From: Actinacidiphila glaucinigra
GTDB lineage: Bacteria > Actinomycetota > Actinomycetes > Streptomycetales > Streptomycetaceae
Direction: 5' to 3'
NCBI RefSeq assembly: GCF_900188405.1
Contig: NZ_FZOF01000006.1
Location: 124,001 to 188,000 of the forward strand
DNA: 64,000 nt
The notes beneath the pieces are model-generated. The model was given only the letters and a program-made list of their open reading frames with translations. It searched no databases and was not told where the DNA came from. The position numbers and the translations under genes are program-made. Below, in pieces: positions 7,606 to 16,175 of this stretch. Position 1 is the first letter of the stretch. Each line of letters opens with the position of its first letter.

Positions 7606-8880
7606 ATGCCAGCGGGAACCTCCCGGGTCTTCGTCTCGCACCTGTCCGGGGTGCGGGTCTTCGATCCCAACGGCGACCAGGTCGGCCGGGTCCGGGACGT
7701 GGTCGTGATGCTGCGGGTCGGGGGCCGGCCCCCGCGTGTGCTGGGACTGGTGGTGGAGGTCGTCAGCCGGCGCCGGATCTTCCTGCCGATCACGCGGGTG
7801 ACGGGGGTGGAGTCCGGCCAGGTGATCACCACCGGTGTCGTCAACATGCAGCGCTTCGAGCAGCGCCCGACCGAGACCCTGGTCCTCGGAGAGCTGCTCG
7901 ACCGCCGGGTGACGCTCGTCGAGACCGGCGAGGACGTGACCGTGCTGGACGTGTCCATGGTGCGGCTGGCCGCGCGCCGGGACTGGGAGATCGACAAGGC
8001 GTTCGTCCGCCGCGGCAAGGGCGGCCCGCTGCGGCGCAGCGGCCTGACACTGACCGTGGAGTGGTCGGCGGTCACCGGTTTCTCGCTGGACGAGCACGCG
8101 CAGGGCGCGGAGGCGCTGCTCGCCACCTTCGACCAGTTGCGCGCCGCCGACCTGGCGAACGTCCTGCACCATCTGTCCCCCAAGCGCCGCGCCGAGGTCG
8201 CCGCCGCCCTCGACGACGACCGGCTCGCCGACGTCCTGGAGGAGCTGCCGGACGACGACCAGGTGGAGATCCTCGGCAAGCTGAAGCAGGAGCGGGCCGC
8301 CGACGTGCTGGAGGCGATGGACCCGGACGACGCCGCCGACCTGCTGGCCGAGCTGCCCGTGGAGGAGCAGGAACGGCTGCTCGGGCTGATGGAGCCGCAC
8401 GAGGCGGCCGACATGCGGCGGCTGATGTCGTACGAGGAGCGCACCGCCGGCGGTCTGATGACCACCGAGCCGATCGTGCTGCGCCCCGACGCCACCGTCG
8501 CCGACGCCCTGGCGCGGGTCCGCAACCCGGACCTGTCCCCCGCGCTCGCCGCCCAGGTGTACGTCTGCCGCCCGCCGGACGAGACCCCGACCGGCAAGTA
8601 CCTGGGCACGGTGCACTTCCAGCGGCTGCTGCGCGACCCCCCGTTCACCCTCGTCAGCGCGCTCCTCGACAGCGATCTGCAGCCGCTGGCGCCGGACACC
8701 CCGCTGCCGGCGGTGACCAGCTTCCTCGCCACGTACAACATGGTGTCCGTGCCGGTCGTCGACGACAGCGGCTCGCTGCTGGGCGCCGTCACCGTCGACG
8801 ACGTCCTGGACCACCTGCTGCCGGAGGACTGGCGCGAGACGGAGTTGCACGAGGCGGAGCTGAACGAGGCGGACCAGTGA
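7606..8880 (+). CDS. soluble MgtE-like protein: PRC barrels, MgtE-N, two CBS domains, no channel
   Basis: The 424-aa protein carries PRC-barrel-like beta regions in residues 1-165, a helical MgtE-N domain around 170-285 with repeated acidic turns (PDDDQVEIL, PDDAADLLAEL) and a pair of CBS domains from about 290 to 410, including RTAGGLMTTEP and the second copy MVSVPVVDDSG. These are the Mg2+-sensing cytoplasmic parts of MgtE, but the five-helix MgtE membrane domain is absent. The frame ends in an acidic tail overlapping the next gene by four bases (GTGA), so the coupled DUF1003 membrane protein is the likely partner. A similar pair (Rv1232c/Rv1231c) exists in mycobacteria. Confidence 0.85.
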   Translation: MPAGTSRVFVSHLSGVRVFDPNGDQVGRVRDVVVMLRVGGRPPRVLGLVVEVVSRRRIFLPITRVTGVESGQVITTGVVNMQRFEQRPTETLVLGELLDRRVTLVETGEDVTVLDVSMVRLAARRDWEIDKAFVRRGKGGPLRRSGLTLTVEWSAVTGFSLDEHAQGAEALLATFDQLRAADLANVLHHLSPKRRAEVAAALDDDRLADVLEELPDDDQVEILGKLKQERAADVLEAMDPDDAADLLAELPVEEQERLLGLMEPHEAADMRRLMSYEERTAGGLMTTEPIVLRPDATVADALARVRNPDLSPALAAQVYVCRPPDETPTGKYLGTVHFQRLLRDPPFTLVSALLDSDLQPLAPDTPLPAVTSFLATYNMVSVPVVDDSGSLLGAVTVDDVLDHLLPEDWRETELHEAELNEADQ

Positions 8881-9371
8881 GCGACGAGCGCCCCCGCATC
8901 CGCCTCGACCAGCCGCGGGTGCGGCGGATCAGCCTCCTGCCCTCCTACGACCCGGAGGCCTTCGGGCGGCTGTCGGAGAAGATCGCCCGCTTCCTGGGGA
9001 CCGGCCGCTTCATCGTCTGGATGACGGTGGTGATCATTGCGTGGGTGGCGTGGAACGCGCTGGCGCCGCGCCATCTGCGCTGGGACTCGTACCCCTTCAT
9101 CTTCCTCACCCTGATGCTGTCGCTGCAGGCCTCCTACGCCGCCCCGCTGATCCTGCTGGCGCAGAACCGGCAGGACGACCGCGACCGGGTCAACCTGGAG
9201 CAGGACCGCAAGGCGAACGACCGCAGCATCGCCGACACCGAGTACCTGACCCGCGAGGTGGCCGCGCTGCGGCTGGGCCTGGGCGAGGTCGCCACGCGCG
9301 ACTGGATCCGCTCGGAACTGCAGGACCTGATGAAGGACATCGACGAGCGGCAGCGGGCCGAGGCGGAGTGA
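8877..9371 (+). CDS. DUF1003 membrane protein
   Basis: The 164-aa protein has two hydrophobic helices (WMTVVIIAWVAWNAL and FIFLTLMLSLQASYAAPLIL) followed by the strongly conserved polar stretch AQNRQDDRDR and a charged, coiled C-terminal region. This is the DUF1003 pattern; function is unknown. The GTG start at 8877 overlaps the stop of the MgtE-like gene in GTGA, giving translational coupling. The fixed pairing with an MgtE sensor module suggests a membrane complex involved in divalent-cation handling, but this is inference. Confidence 0.85.
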   Translation: MSDERPRIRLDQPRVRRISLLPSYDPEAFGRLSEKIARFLGTGRFIVWMTVVIIAWVAWNALAPRHLRWDSYPFIFLTLMLSLQASYAAPLILLAQNRQDDRDRVNLEQDRKANDRSIADTEYLTREVAALRLGLGEVATRDWIRSELQDLMKDIDERQRAEAE

Positions 9372-9440
9372 CCGCCGCGGTCCCGGCCGGGGCGGGTGTG
9401 AACCCGCCCACCGGGGGTCCTGCGGGCACGGTGCGGGACG

Positions 9441-9446
9441 TACCAT
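9441..9446 (+). promoter_or_regulatory. -10 element of a probable leaderless promoter (mrp)
   Basis: TACCAT ends six bases before ATG 9453 and no Shine-Dalgarno sequence is present, so the mrp message probably begins at its start codon. Confidence 0.5.
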
Positions 9447-9452
9447 CGACGC

Positions 9453-10610
9453 ATGGCTACCGATGCGTACGGCTCCTCCCCCTCGCCCGACGCGGTGCGC
9501 GCCGCGCTCGCGACGGTGAACGACCCCGAGATCCACAAGCCGATCACCGACCTCGGCATGGTCAAATCGGTCGACATCGCGGACGACGGCGCCGTGCGGG
9601 TTGCCGTGTACCTGACGGTTTCGGGCTGCCCGCTGCGGGACACCATCACCAACCTGGTGACCACCGCCGTCGCGAAGGTCCCCGGGGTCACCGGGGTGAG
9701 CGTCGAGCTGGACGTGATGAGCGACGAGCAGCGCCGGGAGCTGACCACCTCGCTGCGCGGCGGCCAGGCGGAGCGGGAGATCCCGTTCGCCAAGCCCGGT
9801 TCGCTGACCCGGGTGTACGCGGTCGCCTCCGGCAAGGGCGGCGTCGGCAAGTCCTCGGTGACGGTGAACCTGGCCGCCGCGATGGCCGCCGACGGCCTGA
9901 AGGTCGGTGTCGTCGACGCCGACATCTACGGCCACAGCGTGCCGCGGATGCTGGGCGCGGACGGCCGTCCGACCCAGGTCGAGAACATGATCATGCCGCC
10001 CTCGGCCAACGGCGTGAAGGTCATCTCCATCGGCATGTTCACCCCGGGCAACGCCCCGGTGGTGTGGCGCGGGCCGATGCTCCACCGCGCGCTGCAGCAG
10101 TTCCTCGCCGACGTGTACTGGGGCGACCTGGACGTGCTGCTGCTCGACCTGCCGCCCGGCACCGGCGACATCGCGATCTCCGTCGCGCAGCTCGTCCCGA
10201 ACGCCGAGATCCTCGTGGTCACCACGCCCCAGCAGGCGGCGGCCGAGGTCGCCGAGCGCGCGGGCACCATCGCCGTGCAGACCCACCAGAAGATCGTCGG
10301 TGTCATCGAGAACATGTCCGGGCTGCCCTGCCCGCACTGCGGCGAGATGGTCGACGTCTTCGGCACCGGCGGCGGCGAGCGCGTCGCCGAGGGCCTGACC
10401 CGCACCACCGGGGCCACCGTGCCGGTGCTCGGCCAGATCCCCATCGACGTGCGGCTGCGCGAGGGCGGCGACGACGGCCGCCCGGTCGTCCTCACCGACC
10501 CGCAGTCCCCGGCCGGCTCGGCGCTGCGGGGCATCGCGGGCAAGCTCGGCGGGCGCCAGCGCGGCCTGGCCGGCCTGTCGCTCGGTATCACCCCGCGCAA
10601 CAAGTTCTGA
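9453..10610 (+). CDS. mrp: Mrp/ApbC (NBP35-type) Fe-S cluster carrier ATPase
   Basis: The 385-aa protein joins an N-terminal MIP18/DUF59 domain (residues 10-85, with TVSGCPLRDT) to a P-loop ATPase. The deviant Walker A GKGGVGKSS starts near residue 127, the Walker B region is LLLDLPPGTGD near 230, and the conserved CPHC at 293-296 binds the bridging 4Fe-4S cluster in dimers. The family scaffolds or delivers iron-sulfur clusters in the cytoplasm, driven by ATP. The start at ATG 9453 has a -10-like TACCAT six bases upstream. A strong 15-bp hairpin at 10661-10695 ends the transcript. Confidence 0.93.
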   Translation: MATDAYGSSPSPDAVRAALATVNDPEIHKPITDLGMVKSVDIADDGAVRVAVYLTVSGCPLRDTITNLVTTAVAKVPGVTGVSVELDVMSDEQRRELTTSLRGGQAEREIPFAKPGSLTRVYAVASGKGGVGKSSVTVNLAAAMAADGLKVGVVDADIYGHSVPRMLGADGRPTQVENMIMPPSANGVKVISIGMFTPGNAPVVWRGPMLHRALQQFLADVYWGDLDVLLLDLPPGTGDIAISVAQLVPNAEILVVTTPQQAAAEVAERAGTIAVQTHQKIVGVIENMSGLPCPHCGEMVDVFGTGGGERVAEGLTRTTGATVPVLGQIPIDVRLREGGDDGRPVVLTDPQSPAGSALRGIAGKLGGRQRGLAGLSLGITPRNKF

Positions 10611-10660
10611 TCCGGGCGCGTTCGTCCGGCGGGCCGGACGCGAGCGGCCCCGGGAACACC

Positions 10661-10695
10661 TCAGGGGCGCCTCCCAGGCCGGGAGGCGCCCCTGA
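10661..10695. terminator. bidirectional terminator hairpin
   Basis: A perfect 15-bp inverted repeat beginning TCAGGGGCGCC with a 5-nt loop lies between mrp (ends 10610) and the convergent gene ending at 10704. Confidence 0.85.
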
Positions 10696-10703
10696 GCCGT
10701 CTC

Positions 10704-11315
10704 TCACGGCCGGTACGCGGTGATGTCCTTCACCTGGGCCAGGCCGAGGCCGTAGGCGCTCGTCCCGCGCCCGAAGGCACCCAGGTGCACCCCGCGCGCC
10801 GATCCGGCCATCACCCAGCCGTACTCCGACTCCCGGTAGTGGAAGGGCGTGGGGACGCCGTCCACCGGCAGGGTGAGCGCCGACCAGCCGGGGCCCTCGA
10901 GGCTGTCCGCGAGGTCCCAGGCGATGGCGGTCTGCTGGTCGAGCCAGTTCTGCCGCAGGTGCCGCTCCATCTGGGTGGGCCAGGTGCAGGACAGCAGCCC
11001 CGAACCCGCCAGCCAGGCGGCCGTGGCGACCGAGGTGGCCTCCAGCACGCCGGTACCGTCCGAGCTGCGCCGGACCGGGCGCTCGGCGACCGTGACGACC
11101 ACCACGAAGCGGCGGTTGTCGGGGGTGGGCTCGACCTTGACGGACGGTTCGTCGCCGTGGCCGGTCGAGCCGTGCTCGACCGTGCCGTCGGCGTTCATGC
11201 CGACCGGGGCGAGCCAGCGGTCCCCGCTGAACGCCTCGTCCAGCCCGTACCAGGGGAAGTCGGCCTTGAGATAGCCGTCGGCCATACGATCCGCCGGATC
11301 AGCTGTGGTCTCCAT
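10704..11315 (-). CDS. conserved hypothetical protein, 203 aa
   Basis: I do not recognise this soluble protein. Visible features are an aromatic N-terminal part (DFPWYGLDEAFSGDRWL), a beta-rich core (RRFVVVVTVAERPVRR) and a C-terminal segment with many glycines. There is no signal peptide or membrane helix. The ATG at 11315 has a GGAGGAGG ribosome site eight or nine bases upstream. It lies 78 bp downstream of tatB on the same strand, so it may be read from the envelope-stress operon. Conservation of its position is not known to me. Confidence 0.75.
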   Translation of the reverse strand: METTADPADRMADGYLKADFPWYGLDEAFSGDRWLAPVGMNADGTVEHGSTGHGDEPSVKVEPTPDNRRFVVVVTVAERPVRRSSDGTGVLEATSVATAAWLAGSGLLSCTWPTQMERHLRQNWLDQQTAIAWDLADSLEGPGWSALTLPVDGVPTPFHYRESEYGWVMAGSARGVHLGAFGRGTSAYGLGLAQVKDITAYRP

Positions 11316-11393
11316 ACGCGCGGCGCCTCCTCCATAAGGGCAAACAAAGGGAGAATAGCCACTCGCGCTGCGTGATCGGGGCAGGCCCCCGGA

Positions 11394-11831
11394 TCAGGTG
11401 GCGTCGGAATCGAACGGCGGGGCCTCGCCGGGCGTCAGGCCGTCACGCTTGCGCAGCCGGTCCGGGGTGCCCGAGGAGCCCGACGAAGCCGCGCCGGTGC
11501 CGCTGTCACGGCCGTGCACGGCGTCGGTGACCGACGACATCTCCTCCTTGAAGTCGAATCCGTTGCGGATCTCCTTCAGGCCCAGCTCGTCGTTGTCCAG
11601 CAGCTGCTTGCGGACGAAGTTCTTGGGATTCAGGTCCTCGAACTCGAAGTCCTTGAACTCCGGACCCAGCTCGCTGCGGATGTCGGCCTTGGCGCTGTCC
11701 GAGAACTCCCGCACCTTGCGGACGAACTGCATCACGTCCTTGATGACCTTGGGCAGCTTGTCCGGCCCGAACACGAGCACGGCAAGGATCACGAGCGCGA
11801 CGACCTCCAGCGCGCCTATGTCTGAAAACAC
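11394..11831 (-). CDS. tatB: TatB twin-arginine translocase subunit
   Basis: The 145-aa protein starts with MFSDIGALEVVALVILAVLVF, a short exoplasmic start and a single membrane helix, followed by GPDKLPKVIKD and an amphipathic helix, then a charged region and a Ser/Gly-rich tail. This is TatB/Sec-independent translocase architecture; it binds Tat substrates together with TatC. The start is GTG 11831 with GAGGAG upstream. It follows htrA by 133 bp, and the sigma/anti-sigma/htrA/tatB order is the same as in the mycobacterial sigE locus. Confidence 0.92.
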   Translation of the reverse strand: MFSDIGALEVVALVILAVLVFGPDKLPKVIKDVMQFVRKVREFSDSAKADIRSELGPEFKDFEFEDLNPKNFVRKQLLDNDELGLKEIRNGFDFKEEMSSVTDAVHGRDSGTGAASSGSSGTPDRLRKRDGLTPGEAPPFDSDAT

Positions 11832-11964
11832 CGTGCAGCTCCTCGTGGTCCTCGGCCGATGGACGGAATCCGGCGGATCTCACCGTACCTGCCCCAACCG
11901 TCTGCACGGGAGTGGGCAGGGTCAACAGTAGGCCGCGCCCCGGTAAATCCCGAATTCGCCGGGC

Positions 11965-13455
11965 TCAGCTCCCGCCGGCTGCCGAGCCGAGGGTCAGTTC
12001 CACGGCGCGCTCCTTGCCGTCCCGCTTCACGGTCAGCTGCAGCGTGTCGCCGGGCCGGTGGGCGCGGATCCGCACGATCAGCTCCTCGCCGTTGTGCACC
12101 CGCTTGCCGTCGATGGCGGTGATCACATCGCCCGGTTCGATGCCCGCCTTGGCGCCCGGGCCGTTCGGGGTCACCGAGTCCCCCTCGCCCTGGCCCTCGG
12201 GGCTGACCTGGGCGCCGTCCCCGGAGTACTGCAGGTTGATGCTGACGCCGATCACCGGGTGGGTGGCCTCGCCGTCGTTGATCAGCTGCTCGGCGACCCG
12301 CTTGGCCTGGTTGACGGGGATGGCGAAGCCGAGGCCGATGCTCCCGCCCTGGCTGCCGTTGCCGAAGGGGTCGGTGCCGCTGTCCGCCGAGCGGATGGCG
12401 CTGTTGATCCCAATGACCAGGCCCTTGGCGTCGACCAGCGGGCCGCCGGAGTTTCCGGGGTTGATCGGGGCGTCGGTCTGGATGGCGTCGACGTAGCTGA
12501 CGTCGTTGCTGTTGGTCTCCCCGCCGGCGGTGATCGGGCGCTGGGTGGCGCTGATGATGCCGGAGGTGACGGTCCCCTCCAGGCCGTACGGGGCACCGAT
12601 GGCCACGACCGGGTCGCCGACCTGGGCGGCGTCGGAGTCGCCGAGGGTCAGCGGATGGAGCCCCTTGACGCCGTTGACCTTGATGACCGCCAGGTCGTAG
12701 CCGGTGTCCCGGCCCACGATGGTGGCGGGCTTCACCTGGCCGCCGTTGAAGGTCACCGAGATGGTGCCGCCCTTGGCGACGCCCTCCACCACGTGGTTGT
12801 TGGTGAGGATGTGGCCCTCGCCGTCCAGCACGAAGCCGGTGCCGGTGCCCTCCCCGTCGTCGCCCTTGACGTGGATGTAGACGACGCCGGGCAGCACCTG
12901 GGCGGCGATGCCCGCGATGCTGTCCGGGGCCCGGGTGCCGGCCGACGCGGTGGCCTGCGGCAGGGTCACGTCCGGCGCGCCGCCGCTGTCGTGGACGTAG
13001 GCGCCCAGCGCCCCGCCGATGCCGCCGGCGATCAGGGTGACGGCGACCAGGGCGGCCGCCAGAGGGGCGCGCCGGCTGCCCGTCGGCTGGGGGGTGGGCC
13101 GCTGCGGGCCGGTGGTGCCGCCCGGAGGCGCCCAGGGGTCGTAACGCTGCCACTGGCCGACCGACAGCGGCGGCGGGGGCATGGGCGCGGGGTGGTGCGG
13201 CGGGGCCGCGGGGTGGTGCGGCGGGGCCGCGCCGGCGGGGTGCTGCACGGGCGGCGCGGGCGCCCAGGGGCCGGGCTCGCCGTACGGCGGGGTGTCGTAC
13301 GGGTCCGGGGCGTGCCGCGGGGCCGCTTCGGCGGAGGGCCCGGCGGGTGCCTCGGGCGCGTCCGGGGCGGGCCGGTCCTGCGGCTCAGGGGGAACCGGCG
13401 TGACCGTCTCCGGCCGGCTCCACCACTTCGGCCCTTCGGCCTTCCCCTCGTCCAC
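11965..13455 (-). CDS. htrA: HtrA/DegP-type membrane-anchored serine protease with PDZ domain
   Basis: The 496-aa protein has a 125-residue Pro/Ala/His-rich cytoplasmic arm, one membrane helix at about 131-153, and a trypsin-like protease domain with His221 (TNNHVV), Asp254 (YDLAVIKV) and Ser336 (NPGNSGG). A PDZ domain near 400-490 (PGDVITAIDGKRV) follows. HtrA proteases degrade or refold damaged exported proteins and can act in envelope-stress signalling. The start is GTG 13455 after GGGGAG. It lies 69 bp downstream of the anti-sigma gene on the same strand, so it is probably a target of the neighbouring sigma factor and possibly part of its control. Confidence 0.93.
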   Translation of the reverse strand: MDEGKAEGPKWWSRPETVTPVPPEPQDRPAPDAPEAPAGPSAEAAPRHAPDPYDTPPYGEPGPWAPAPPVQHPAGAAPPHHPAAPPHHPAPMPPPPLSVGQWQRYDPWAPPGGTTGPQRPTPQPTGSRRAPLAAALVAVTLIAGGIGGALGAYVHDSGGAPDVTLPQATASAGTRAPDSIAGIAAQVLPGVVYIHVKGDDGEGTGTGFVLDGEGHILTNNHVVEGVAKGGTISVTFNGGQVKPATIVGRDTGYDLAVIKVNGVKGLHPLTLGDSDAAQVGDPVVAIGAPYGLEGTVTSGIISATQRPITAGGETNSNDVSYVDAIQTDAPINPGNSGGPLVDAKGLVIGINSAIRSADSGTDPFGNGSQGGSIGLGFAIPVNQAKRVAEQLINDGEATHPVIGVSINLQYSGDGAQVSPEGQGEGDSVTPNGPGAKAGIEPGDVITAIDGKRVHNGEELIVRIRAHRPGDTLQLTVKRDGKERAVELTLGSAAGGS

Positions 13456-13524
13456 GGTGCTCCCCTACGACGACCAGTCCTCCCTGGATTGAACCAGGAG
13501 TCGGCGCCGCCCGCAGCCGACCGC

Positions 13525-14493
13525 TCAGCGGGTCACGGGGAAGTGGCCGACCAGGGGGACGACCGAGTCGAGCGGAACGGGCGCGATCGGGGAGGCCGCG
13601 GTGCCGCTCGTCGCCTCGGGGGAGGCGGACGGGGCCGCCGTCGACGGCGGGGCCAGGGCGGGTGCCGGGGTCACCCCTGGGACGGCGGACGCGGCCGGGG
13701 CGGCGATCGACCGCTCGTCGGCGGACAGGCCCAGTGGCCGGGTCACGGTGCCGCCGGGCCCGCGGCCGTCGGGCGCGCCGACGCCGTACGGGTGCATGCC
13801 GCCCGAGACGGGGTGCAGCAGGTCGCTGGTGGCGGTGCTCCACACGTCGGCGGCCGCGCGGGCCGTACCACCGGTGAACGGCGTCGTGGGGGCACCCGCA
13901 CCGCTGCGGGAGAGCGGGCTGCCGCCGGCTCCGTCGACCGCTGCGTCCAGCGGCAGGGCGCCGCCGAGCGCGATGGCCGCCATGGAGACCGCGCCGGCCG
14001 CGGCGAACGCGAAACGGCGCCGGCCGCGGACCGCGGCGACGGACGGGGCGGGGCCGACGGGCGCGACCGCGGCGCCTGAGCGGCCGCTCTCGTGGATCCG
14101 GAAGCCGCGGGACGCGGAGGCGGACAGCGGCAGCGAGAACTCCTCGCGCGCCTTCCCGAACAGGCCGTCGCCGAGGCGCTCACCGCCGAGGCTGGCCGTC
14201 TCCATCAGTCCGCCGTCGCCGAAGGGTCCCCTTCCGCCGTCGCCGTCACCCCCGGGCAACTCCTGGAGGCGGGCGAGCAGGCCCGCCGAGAGCGCGGGCG
14301 GCGCGGTGGCGGCCACCACGTCCTTCATCCGGCGCTGCTCGTCGGCCGCGGACTTGCAGTCGGCGCAGGTCGCCAGGTGGGCCAGCACCCGGTCGCGGGC
14401 GTCGTCGTGCAGCTCGCCGTCGACGAAGGCGGCGAGATGGTCACCCAAGTGCTGGTCGGCACACGTGAGGTGCCGGCTGACACCGTTGCTCAC
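13525..14493 (-). CDS. zinc-binding anti-sigma factor (RseA-like, ZAS domain)
   Basis: The 322-aa protein begins with a ZAS domain: an N-terminal helix with H19, then HLATCADC, where His39, Cys43 and Cys46 make the H-x3-C-x2-C zinc motif. A single membrane helix is at about 161-180, followed by a long Ala/Pro/Ser-rich extracytoplasmic tail. It would hold the sigma factor at the membrane until redox or envelope stress releases it. The start GTG 14493 overlaps the sigma stop codon in GTGA, so the two are translationally coupled. It corresponds in position to mycobacterial rseA, though with a much longer external part. Confidence 0.88.
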   Translation of the reverse strand: MSNGVSRHLTCADQHLGDHLAAFVDGELHDDARDRVLAHLATCADCKSAADEQRRMKDVVAATAPPALSAGLLARLQELPGGDGDGGRGPFGDGGLMETASLGGERLGDGLFGKAREEFSLPLSASASRGFRIHESGRSGAAVAPVGPAPSVAAVRGRRRFAFAAAGAVSMAAIALGGALPLDAAVDGAGGSPLSRSGAGAPTTPFTGGTARAAADVWSTATSDLLHPVSGGMHPYGVGAPDGRGPGGTVTRPLGLSADERSIAAPAASAVPGVTPAPALAPPSTAAPSASPEATSGTAASPIAPVPLDSVVPLVGHFPVTR

Positions 14494-15266
14494 GTGCTCC
14501 CGCCCTCCAGGGCCGGCCGGCCGGTGGCCAGGACGGGCGCGCGGCCCGGACGGGCGGCCGGCGCGCGGTGCTCCAGCGCCTTGCGCAGATGCGAACGACC
14601 GCGGTGGATACGGCTGCGCACGGTGCCCAGCTTCACGCCGAGCGTCGCGGCGATCTCCTCGTAGGAGAGCCCCTCGATGTCACAGAGCACGACGGCCGCG
14701 CGGAACTCCGGGGCGAGGGTGTCCAGCGCCTGCTGGATGTCCGCGTCGAAGTGGGTGTCGGCGAAGTGCTGCGCCGGGGACGGCTCGCGGCTCGGCAGCC
14801 GCTCGGCGGCGTCGTCGCCGAGGGCGTCGAAGCGGATGCGCTGCCGCCGGCGGACCATGTCGAGGAAGAGGTTGGTGGTGATGCGGTGCAGCCAGCCCTC
14901 GAAGGTGCCGGGGGTGTACGTCGACAGCGAGCGGAAGACCCGGACGAAGACCTCCTGCGTGAGGTCCTCGGCGTCGTGCTGGTTACCGGTGAGGCGGTAC
15001 GCGAGGCGGTAGACCCGGGCGCTGTGCGTACTGACGATCTCCTCCCAGGAAGGGGGAGTCCACGCCTGGTTGTCCCGGTCGGTGGCGAAGGTCGCATTGG
15101 CGGCCACAGTCGCGGACTCGTCGGTGCGCGGACGGTCGTCAGCTGTATCGGTCACGGATTTCGGCTCGCCGGCCGCCCTGCGGAAGCGCGACAGCACTCC
15201 CCGGTGACCCGCCGCAGCCGCACCTCCCCTGTCGGCTCTGGTGGTGTCCAGTAGAGCCCCTACCAT
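14490..15266 (-). CDS. ECF RNA polymerase sigma factor (mycobacterial SigE-like)
   Basis: The 258-aa protein has an approximately 60-residue extension, sigma region 2 ([20 protein letters not shown] followed by [12 protein letters not shown]) and region 4 with helix-turn-helix [20 protein letters not shown]. This is a group 4 (ECF) sigma factor. Position upstream of a ZAS anti-sigma gene, htrA and tatB, and divergent from a methyltransferase gene, marks it as the counterpart of mycobacterial SigE (not of Streptomyces SigE). The ATG at 15266 has GAGG five bases upstream; GTG 15272 is the alternative. A GGGAAC/CGTT promoter in the same direction at 15347-15373 suggests autoregulation. Confidence 0.92.
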   Translation of the reverse strand: MVGALLDTTRADRGGAAAAGHRGVLSRFRRAAGEPKSVTDTADDRPRTDESATVAANATFATDRDNQAWTPPSWEEIVSTHSARVYRLAYRLTGNQHDAEDLTQEVFVRVFRSLSTYTPGTFEGWLHRITTNLFLDMVRRRQRIRFDALGDDAAERLPSREPSPAQHFADTHFDADIQQALDTLAPEFRAAVVLCDIEGLSYEEIAATLGVKLGTVRSRIHRGRSHLRKALEHRAPAARPGRAPVLATGRPALEGGST

Positions 15267-15346
15267 AGCCACCTCGCCCGTTAGCTCCGGATAAATGCCG
15301 GGCGCATCGCTCCCGGCCCCTGTCGTTCAGGTCCGTCGCAGATACC

Positions 15347-15373
15347 AACGCGCGGTCCCATCTGCGGGTTCCC
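15347..15373 (-). promoter_or_regulatory. ECF-type promoter upstream of the sigma gene
   Basis: On the minus strand GGGAAC (-35, 15373-15368) is followed by 17 bases and CGTT (-10, 15350-15347), the classic ECF pattern. It points at the sigma gene and leaves a leader of about 75 nt. Its location inside the region that an upstream start of the divergent methyltransferase would use argues against that start. Confidence 0.6.
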
Positions 15374-15432
15374 GACCGCAACGGATACAGTCGCCGGGCG
15401 GGCTGCAACCGTCAGGCGGACAGGAGAGGGCA

Positions 15433-16068
15433 ATTACCGGCAACCGGCAGGCGAGCTGGGCGTTCGCGGACGCCTTCGTCGCCGAGGACGACGCGCTGAT
15501 ACGAGCCCGCGGGCGAGCTCGTGAGGCAGGCGTGCGCCCGGTCTCCCCCGGCACCGGCGCCGCGCTGCGGCTGCTGGCCGCCGCCACGGACGCCAAGGCG
15601 GTCGTGGAGATCGGTACCGGTGCCGGGGTCTCCGGCATCCACCTGCTGCACGGCATGCGCCCCGACGGCGTGCTGACCACCGTCGACACCGAGCCCGACC
15701 GCCAGCAGCTCGCCCGCACCGCCTACCGGGAGGCGGGGTTCGCGGGGAACCGCGCCCGCTTCATCCCCGGGCGGGCGCTGGACGTCCTGCCCCGGCTCGC
15801 CGACGGCGGCTACGACCTGGTGTTCTGCGACGGGGACCGGCTGGAGTACCCGGACTATCTGGGCGAATCGTTGCGCCTGCTGCGTCCCGGGGGGCTGGTC
15901 TGCTTCGAGGGGGCCTTCGCGCAGGGCCGCTCCATGGACGCCGCCCACTCCGAGCCGGAGGTCATCCGGCTGCGCGAGCTGATGCGGACGGTACGGGACA
16001 ACGCGGCCCTCGCCCCCGTCCTGCTGCCCACCGACGACGGTCTGCTCTGCGCGGTACGGCGCGGCTGA
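15433..16068 (+). CDS. SAM-dependent O-methyltransferase (Rv1220c-like), possible ATT start
   Basis: The protein contains the SAM-binding loop VEIGTGAGVSGI, then TTVDTEPD, FIPGRALDVL and DLVFCDGDRLEYPDYL, the order found in class I O-methyltransferases of the catechol/caffeoyl-CoA type. No ATG, GTG or TTG with a ribosome site precedes the conserved part. ATT at 15433 is preceded by AGGAGAGG at 15422-15429 and would give 211 residues; the upstream in-frame ATG 15295 lies across the sigma-factor promoter and has no ribosome site, and an in-frame CTG is another option. It is divergent from the ECF sigma gene, as in mycobacteria. The methylated substrate is unknown. Confidence 0.8.
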   Translation: MTGNRQASWAFADAFVAEDDALIRARGRAREAGVRPVSPGTGAALRLLAAATDAKAVVEIGTGAGVSGIHLLHGMRPDGVLTTVDTEPDRQQLARTAYREAGFAGNRARFIPGRALDVLPRLADGGYDLVFCDGDRLEYPDYLGESLRLLRPGGLVCFEGAFAQGRSMDAAHSEPEVIRLRELMRTVRDNAALAPVLLPTDDGLLCAVRRG

Positions 16069-16126
16069 GAATTCCCCCGCCCGGAATGCACCCGTTTCCG
16101 GAGCGGCGCCCGAACGGACAAACAAG

Positions 16127-16157
16127 TGGGCCCCCGGCGCATGACGCCAGGGGCCCA
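16127..16157. terminator. bidirectional terminator hairpin
   Basis: TGGGCCCC (16127-16134) pairs with GGGGCCCA (16150-16157), and inside it GGCG with CGCC across one C/A mismatch. It lies between the methyltransferase (ends 16068) and the convergent DUF3117 gene (ends 16176). Confidence 0.75.
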
Positions 16158-16175
16158 AGGCTTGGATTGGCCGGT

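Noticed and set aside
7593..10337. 914-codon open frame on the minus strand across the MgtE-like, DUF1003 and mrp genes
   Set aside because: It is the antisense shadow of three well-supported plus-strand genes. The translation is low-complexity His/Arg/Gly-rich and has no known motif, as usual in very GC-rich DNA.
15295..15432. Upstream ATG start (15295) for the methyltransferase
   Set aside because: No ribosome site, added residues unlike the family, and it would lie across the divergent sigma-factor promoter.
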